Of a DNA stretch of 64,000 nt, positions 57,838 to 64,000 are shown piece by piece (positions within the stretch are counted from its first letter, which is position 1; every line of letters begins with the position of its first letter). The stretch spans positions 1 to 64,000 of the forward strand of contig NZ_JAOASQ010000004.1 in the NCBI RefSeq assembly GCF_030158565.1, given 5' to 3'. Under the pieces are notes generated by a model. It saw only the letters and a list, made by a program, of their open reading frames with translations. It was not told where the DNA came from and did no database searches. The stretch is from Limnohabitans sp. GTDB lineage: Bacteria > Pseudomonadota > Gammaproteobacteria > Burkholderiales > Burkholderiaceae_C. The position numbers and the translations under genes are program-made.

Positions 57838-59367
57838 TCAAGCGTGCTGTGCGTGTTGGCCTGAGGTCGCGTAGACAAAAATCTCATCCGAGAAGTCCAC
57901 GTTCGGCAAGACTTCGCTCTCATAAAGGTAGTCCTGGCTGTGCTGCCATTCCGGCTTGCTGCCGCGTTTGGGCATGCGGTCCACGCCGCGCAAGACATAA
58001 CCGGCGTTCATGTCCTGCAGATCGGTCCACGGCAGCAATTGCATGTCGGTGTCCTCCGCACGGATGGCCGGCTTGACGCTGGCCAAATGGTGCTCTTGCA
58101 TGTGTTGCAACAAGTTGCAGACAAATTGGGCAATGAGTTCTGCGCGCAAGGTCCAGCTGTAGCGCCCATAGCCATACACCCATGCCATGTTTGGAACGCC
58201 GGTGAACATGATCCCTCGGTAGCTCACCGTCTCAGCAAAGTTGACAGATTGACCGTCAACGGAAAACGGAATTTCTCCCATCACGGACAACTCAAAACCT
58301 GTGGCGGTAACGACGACATCGCAATCGACGCGCTCACCACTTTTCAGCTGGATGCCCTTGTCATCGAAACACTCGATATGGTCGGTGACCACCGAGGCCT
58401 GGCCTGAGCTGAAGGCCTTGAACAAGTCACCGTCAGGCACAAAAGCCACCCTTTGCTGAAATGGTCTGTAGGGCGGGGTGAAATGTTTATCGACATCAAA
58501 GCCTTCAGGCAGGCTAGCCTTGACACCCGCGATCAGGTGTTTCTTCATCACATCGGGATGGTTTTTGGCTTTCTCAATGATGTCGGCCCGTTCGCGAACC
58601 ACTTTTCGGCGCATGATTTCGTGAATCCACGTTTCATCAATGCCCAGACTGCGCAACTCTTCGGCCAGTGCATCGCTGTTGCGGCCCGTTGCAAAGTAAG
58701 TCGGCGTTCTTTGGAGCATGGTGACATGCGCGCATTGCCCGGCCATGGCCGGGATCAGTGTGGCCGCTGTCGCGCCAGAGCCAATGACGGTGACGCGTTT
58801 GCCGGTGAGATCCAAGTCCTCTGGCCAGTTTTGCGGGTGAATCACCTGTCCCTTGAACTGGTCCATGCCCGGCCATGCGGGCGTATAGCCGTGGCTGTGG
58901 CGGTAGTAGCCTTGGCACATCCAGAGAAAATTCGTCTGGATGTTCATCCGTCTCTGGCCTTCAGCGGTCTCGACCTCCAAAGACCAAGTGTTCGATGTGC
59001 TTGACCAATTGGCAGAACGAACGCGGTGCTTGTAACGGATGTGGGGTGCCAGATTGGCGTCCGCGATCACGGAGCCCAAGTAATCCAGAATCTGCTGCCG
59101 GGTCGCAATCGGATTGCCGATCCACGGTTTGAACCCATAGCCGAATGTGAAGAGGTCACTGTCTGAGCGGGTACCTGGATACTTGTGAATTTGCCAGGTG
59201 CCACCGAATGTTTCCAGTGACTCCAAAATCAGAAATCGCTTCTCGGGAAATGCCTGGCGTAAAGCATGAGCACTGCAAATGCCAGATATACCGGCACCGA
59301 CAATGACCACATCGTATGGCTCTACGTCCTTATCTGATTCTTTGTTATCGGGGGTGTTTTCAATCAT
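57838..59367 (-). CDS. Flavin-dependent monooxygenase, Baeyer-Villiger type
   Basis: A 509-residue FAD- and NADPH-dependent enzyme. The FAD loop is GAGISG (24-29), then ESLETFGGTWQIHKYPGTRSD-type sequence; the Baeyer-Villiger fingerprint F-x-G-x-x-x-H-x-x-x-W fits at 171-181 (FKGQVIHPQNW); the NADPH loop is GSGATA (196-201). Length and ATG are typical of the EthA-like group. Such enzymes turn ketones into esters or lactones. It is the first gene of the unit with the SDR and Bug protein; a hydrolase for the product ester is not adjacent. Confidence 0.87.
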   Translation of the reverse strand: MIENTPDNKESDKDVEPYDVVIVGAGISGICSAHALRQAFPEKRFLILESLETFGGTWQIHKYPGTRSDSDLFTFGYGFKPWIGNPIATRQQILDYLGSVIADANLAPHIRYKHRVRSANWSSTSNTWSLEVETAEGQRRMNIQTNFLWMCQGYYRHSHGYTPAWPGMDQFKGQVIHPQNWPEDLDLTGKRVTVIGSGATAATLIPAMAGQCAHVTMLQRTPTYFATGRNSDALAEELRSLGIDETWIHEIMRRKVVRERADIIEKAKNHPDVMKKHLIAGVKASLPEGFDVDKHFTPPYRPFQQRVAFVPDGDLFKAFSSGQASVVTDHIECFDDKGIQLKSGERVDCDVVVTATGFELSVMGEIPFSVDGQSVNFAETVSYRGIMFTGVPNMAWVYGYGRYSWTLRAELIAQFVCNLLQHMQEHHLASVKPAIRAEDTDMQLLPWTDLQDMNAGYVLRGVDRMPKRGSKPEWQHSQDYLYESEVLPNVDFSDEIFVYATSGQHAQHA

Positions 59368-59667
59368 GCTGCGAACCTTGCTGAAGTACAGCTTTTGCTG
59401 TGACTTCAGTTTGGTGGCAAGGGCATGGGTAAGACTGTCGTGTTTGAGCAGTCTGAGGATTTACGGTGGCGTTTAATTGGACCTCATAGATCAATCGAAT
59501 CGAACGGTGTTTCCTCTAACAGGCCGTACTGCCATGTTCACGTGACCATTCGCCATCGATGAAATGACAACTCTGAAAAAATAGCTGAATGACTGCTTTG
59601 GGTCGGAAGCAGCTGTTCATGCGTATCTCAGCGAGAGATACGCAATTGGAATCGTGGTGTGAACATT
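59368..59667. other. Right edge of the accessory island
   Basis: This 300-bp stretch between the monooxygenase start and the lysS terminator has no supported gene. It should carry the monooxygenase promoter, and it has repeat copy F near its end (59593-59612). Confidence 0.5.
59593..59612 (+). repeat. Island repeat, copy F
   Basis: CTGCTT-TGGGTCGG-AAGCAG is a perfect 6-bp inverted repeat with the family core. It is the tidiest copy and sits 55 bp from the lysS terminator, at the junction with the core genome. Confidence 0.75.
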
Positions 59668-59693
59668 AAAAAAACCCGGCCTTGGCCGGGTTT
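59668..59693 (-). terminator. lysS terminator
   Basis: AACCCGGCC (59673-59681) and GGCCGGGTT (59684-59692) form a stem with a two-base loop. On the minus strand it is followed by a run of U from the A-tract at 59668-59674, 21 bp after the lysS stop. Confidence 0.85.
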
Positions 59694-59713
59694 GTTTTTG
59701 GAGCTTGGTGCCC

Positions 59714-61264
<1,551 letters not shown>

Positions 61265-61352
61265 GGCGGGCGGTGGTTAGGCTGGGTGCGCTGTGCACCT
61301 GAACCGGGGTTGCGGGGAACTGTGATTACGCCAAGGCGCAAAGCTGTCTATT

Positions 61353-62039
61353 TTAAGAGTTTGCCGGGGGCTTTTCGCCGGGACCGCTCGGGTTCTTGGT
61401 GGATGGTTCCGCCGGGGCCACCAGATCGCCCACCAACTCCAGTCGCATCAGGGGTTCTTGCAGGGCAAACAGCCGGTATTTCATCTGCAGGGGCAAGGGC
61501 AGCAACTCACCCCAACGGTGGGACAGCCAGCTGCAGTCCTGCAGTCGCCAGGCCTCGTTCCATGGCGGCACCACGCTGGACTGGGTGCTCAACTGGGTCA
61601 GGGCCTCGTGCATTTGGGTGGACAGGTGTTGCAGGTCTTCAGGCACTTGTACGGCGGGCTCGGGCGGTACGGATTGCACCCGACCCAACCACAGGCCGTC
61701 GCTGCGCTGCTGCGTGGCTTCAATGCGGAACTTCTCCACACCCCGGCACCAGACCATCACCAAGCCGGGCTGGGGCCGCTCGATGCGCTCGATCTGCACC
61801 CGGGTGCCCATGGCCTCGAACTGCTCGGCCGCTGAACCGGGGCGGTGTACCTCACGCCCCTGGGTCAGGGTGACCACCCCAAAGCCGGTGCCTTGGCGCT
61901 CACATTCGCCAATCATTTGCAAATAACGCAGCTCGAACAATTGCAAGGGCAGCAGGGCGCCTGGAAACAGCACCGTTCCCAAAGGGAACAGGGGCAATTC
62001 CATCAGCGTTTCGGGGGATGGGGCTTGGCTTTCAGGCAT
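61353..62039 (-). CDS. LON-substrate-binding-domain protein
   Basis: A 228-residue protein consisting of the LON N-terminal domain alone, without ATPase or protease domains. The family pattern is LPLFPLGTVLFPGALLPLQLFELRYLQMI, followed by TGFGVVTLTQGREV. Such stand-alone proteins are widespread but poorly understood; substrate binding is presumed from the fold. The ATG at 62039 is used; a TTG nine codons earlier is possible. It is divergent from the YggT gene with only 32 bp between starts. Confidence 0.82.
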   Translation of the reverse strand: MPESQAPSPETLMELPLFPLGTVLFPGALLPLQLFELRYLQMIGECERQGTGFGVVTLTQGREVHRPGSAAEQFEAMGTRVQIERIERPQPGLVMVWCRGVEKFRIEATQQRSDGLWLGRVQSVPPEPAVQVPEDLQHLSTQMHEALTQLSTQSSVVPPWNEAWRLQDCSWLSHRWGELLPLPLQMKYRLFALQEPLMRLELVGDLVAPAEPSTKNPSGPGEKPPANS

Positions 62040-62071
62040 CTGGGTATCATCGCACGAGGAGGACAAAAGCG

Positions 62072-62620
62072 ATGTGGATGCATTTGGTGAACATGGTTTT
62101 GGAGGTGCTGGCGGGCCTTGTGGCGGGCACCTGTTTGTTGCGCTTTGTCATGCAATGGCAGCGCATCTCGTTTCAACAGCCCATTGGGCGCTTTGTGTTT
62201 GCCGTGACCGATTGGCTGGTCTTGCCTTTGCGCAAGCTCATCCCCGCGGGGTCGGGCTGGGATCTGTCGAGTCTGCTGGGGGCTTGGTTGGTCAAGCTGG
62301 CGCAGTTTGGCCTGCTCTGGTTTTTGGCGGGTGGGCGCGGTGCATTGGGTTTGTTGCCGCTGGTGAGTCTGGTGGGCTTGGTGCAGTTGGTGGTGTCTGC
62401 GTTGGGGGCTTTGGTGTTGGTGTTGGCCGTCATGTCTTGGGTCAATCCCGGCTCGCCCATGCATGTGTTGAGTGAGCGTTTGTGCGCTCCGTTTTTGCAG
62501 CCGTTTCGCCGCTGGATACCGCTTGTCGGCGGTGTGGATTTGTCGCCACTGGCCCTGCTGCTGCTGTTGCAGATGCTGGGCATTGTCCTGGCCCAATTGC
62601 AAATGAGCTGGATGTACTGA
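62072..62620 (+). CDS. YggT-family membrane protein (two YGGT repeats)
   Basis: A 182-residue protein with four main hydrophobic segments in two homologous halves. Each half ends in a YGGT-type motif: VTDWLVLPLRKLIPAGSGWDLSSLL and LSERLCAPFLQPFRRWIPLVGGVDLSPLALLL. GAGGAGGA is well placed before the ATG at 62072. YggT proteins are inner-membrane proteins linked to osmotic stress, potassium uptake and cell-division integrity in different bacteria; the role here is unknown. Confidence 0.88.
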   Translation: MWMHLVNMVLEVLAGLVAGTCLLRFVMQWQRISFQQPIGRFVFAVTDWLVLPLRKLIPAGSGWDLSSLLGAWLVKLAQFGLLWFLAGGRGALGLLPLVSLVGLVQLVVSALGALVLVLAVMSWVNPGSPMHVLSERLCAPFLQPFRRWIPLVGGVDLSPLALLLLLQMLGIVLAQLQMSWMY

Positions 62621-62640
62621 AGCGCTTTATGCCGGCACCA

Positions 62641-62673
62641 AAACAAAGGCCCTCGCGAGAGGGCCTTTTGTTT
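62641..62673. terminator. Bidirectional terminator between yggT and accD
   Basis: GGCCCTC (62648-62654) and GAGGGCC (62659-62665) form a perfect stem with a GCGA tetraloop. TTTTGTTT follows on the plus strand and the AAACAAA at 62641-62647 gives a U-rich run on the minus strand. It lies between convergent genes and can end both. Confidence 0.88.
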
Positions 62674-62687
62674 GGAGCGCAGGGCGA

Positions 62688-63560
62688 TCAGCTCACCGCA
62701 TCGGCCGGTTGGCGTTGCAGCATGGCCAAGGTGCTGGCCACGGTCTTGCGCAGTTCGCGGCGATCGCAGATGAAGTCCACCGCGCCCTTGGTCTGCAGGA
62801 ACTCGGCACGCTGGAAGCCTTCGGGCAAGGTCACGCGCACGGTGGTTTCGATCACGCGGGGGCCGGCAAAGCCGATCAGGGCCTTGGGCTCGGCAATCAC
62901 CACGTCACCGACGAAAGCAAAACCGGCCGACACGCCGCCCATGGTGGGGTCAGTCAGCACACTGATGTAAGGCAGGCCTTTTTTGGCCAAACGGGTCAAA
63001 GCGGCGTTGGTTTTGGCCATTTGCATCAGGGACAACAGACCTTCTTGCATGCGGGCGCCGCCGGTGGCCGTGAAGCAGACAAAAGGCACTTTTTGTGCGA
63101 TGGCGGTTTCCACCCCGCGCACAAAACGCTCGCCCACGACCGAGCCCATGGAGCCGCCCATGAAGTCGAATTCAAAGCACGCCACCACCAGTTCGATGTT
63201 GTGCACCGAGCCGCCCATGACCACCAGGGCATCGGTCTCGCCGGTGTTGTCCATGGCTTCTTTGAGGCGCTCGGGGTACTTGCGGCTGTCCTTGAACTTC
63301 AAGGCGTCCACGGGCACGACTTCTTGGCCGATTTCGTAGCGGCCTTCGCCATCCAAAAAGGCGTTCAGACGGGCACGTGCGCCAATGCGCAGGTGGTGCG
63401 AGCAGCTGGGGCAAACGTTCTGGTTTTCTTCGAGGTCGGTCTTGTAGAGCACGGTCTCGCAGCTGGGGCATTTGATCCACAAGCCTTCGGGCACAGAGCG
63501 GCGATCTGCCGGGTCGGTGTGCTGAATTTTGGGGGGCAGCAGTTTTTCTAGCCAACTCAT
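62688..63560 (-). CDS. accD: Acetyl-CoA carboxylase carboxyltransferase subunit beta
   Basis: A 290-residue subunit of the carboxyltransferase that makes malonyl-CoA. The N-terminal zinc ribbon has C31, C34, C50 and C53 ([21 protein letters not shown]). The crotonase-like core follows with [18 protein letters not shown] and [21 protein letters not shown]. The product feeds the fab genes at 28-34 kb. It lies 59 bp downstream of trpA in the same direction, the usual trpA-accD order of betaproteobacteria. Confidence 0.97.
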   Translation of the reverse strand: MSWLEKLLPPKIQHTDPADRRSVPEGLWIKCPSCETVLYKTDLEENQNVCPSCSHHLRIGARARLNAFLDGEGRYEIGQEVVPVDALKFKDSRKYPERLKEAMDNTGETDALVVMGGSVHNIELVVACFEFDFMGGSMGSVVGERFVRGVETAIAQKVPFVCFTATGGARMQEGLLSLMQMAKTNAALTRLAKKGLPYISVLTDPTMGGVSAGFAFVGDVVIAEPKALIGFAGPRVIETTVRVTLPEGFQRAEFLQTKGAVDFICDRRELRKTVASTLAMLQRQPADAVS

Positions 63561-63619
63561 GAGGGTTCTCCTTCAGGGGCGGATTATCGTTGAAACGCGG
63601 TCAGCGACTTCAGACGGGG

Positions 63620-64000
63620 TCAGGCGTCCAGCGCTTGGCGGATACCGCTCAAGAACTCGGAGGCCACGGTGTTGACGCGATCGGCCGGTTCGGCATCGAT
63701 CAACTGGATCAGGCGGCTGCCAATCACCACCGCATCGGCCACGCGGCTGATGGCTGTGGCTGTGGCGGCGTCGCGGATGCCGAAACCCACACCTACCGGT
63801 ACGCTCACGTGCTGGCGGATGCGCGGCAGCATGGACTCCACTGCGTCGATGTCCAAGGCCCCCGAGCCCGTCACGCCCTTGAGCGAGACGTAGTACACAT
63901 AGCCGCTGGCCACTTGGGCGACTTGCTGCATGCGCTCGTCGGTGCTGGTGGGGGCCAGCAAAAAGATCAGGTCCATGCTGTGGGCGCGCAGCTTGGCGGC
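63620..64000 (-). CDS. trpA: Tryptophan synthase alpha subunit (5' end outside the window)
   Basis: The C-terminal 126 residues of TrpA are present; the gene continues beyond 64000. The alpha subunit splits indole-glycerol phosphate to give indole for the beta subunit. Visible motifs are [45 protein letters not shown] and [13 protein letters not shown], the last strands and phosphate-binding loops of the TIM barrel. accD follows in the same direction. Confidence 0.95.
   Translation of the reverse strand, partial: AAKLRAHSMDLIFLLAPTSTDERMQQVAQVASGYVYYVSLKGVTGSGALDIDAVESMLPRIRQHVSVPVGVGFGIRDAATATAISRVADAVVIGSRLIQLIDAEPADRVNTVASEFLSGIRQALDA

Overview
The window looks like chromosome of a Burkholderiales betaproteobacterium, most likely a Comamonadaceae relative (Limnohabitans, Rhodoferax or Polaromonas type). 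The reasons are the high GC and codon bias of the core genes, a BPSS1780-family membrane protein, the hemC-hemD-hemX-hemY order, the yceD-rpmF-plsX-fabHDG-acpP-fabF cluster, and the lepA-lepB-rnc-era-recO-pdxJ-acpS-nagZ cluster. The taxon is inferred from gene content and order only. No rRNA, tRNA or CRISPR array was recognised.

Positions 1-12.3 kb hold the 3' part of slyD, a thrB-BPSS1780 pair divergent from polA, a Phd/PIN toxin-antitoxin pair with a palindromic operator, a dinB-dienoyl-CoA isomerase pair, an FMN-dependent alpha-hydroxy-acid dehydrogenase, a bacteriohemerythrin, an LCMT-like methyltransferase and argH. A REP/MITE-like inverted repeat followed by four 23-bp tandem copies separates argH from ppc. 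From 12.8 to 28 kb come ppc, the divergent hemCDXY operon, rne (long leader with strong hairpins), rluC-HAD phosphatase-Rieske-sppA, and an RsmI-like methylase with maf/yceF.

Positions 28-44.8 kb form one long co-directional housekeeping block: ribosomal protein L32, phospholipid and fatty-acid synthesis, periplasmic protease MucD, LepA, signal peptidase, RNase III, Era, RecO, PdxJ, AcpS and NagZ. Many junctions are 1-4 nt overlaps, pointing to translational coupling. The rpoE-rseA-rseB genes that usually precede mucD in related genomes are absent from that position. The 490-bp gap before lepA holds DnaA-box-like 9-mers and a strong orphan terminator.

Positions 44.8-59.7 kb are an accessory island of visibly lower GC, inserted between the nagZ-linked gene and lysS. 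It carries a lipoprotein joining a hydrolase-like domain (without its nucleophile) to a lipocalin; a GntR regulator with two PhyH-type 2-oxoglutarate dioxygenases; a frameshifted cupin relic; a Ca2+/H+ antiporter; a 207-residue tyrosine recombinase; an SDR/AraC/membrane-protein set; a Crp/Fnr regulator; and a Baeyer-Villiger monooxygenase-SDR-Bug solute-binding-protein operon. Copies of a short palindromic repeat family built around CTGCTTTGGGTCGG...AAGCAG lie in its intergenic gaps and on both sides of the recombinase gene. From 59.7 kb the core genome resumes: lysS, a LON-domain protein, a YggT protein, accD and the 3' part of trpA.
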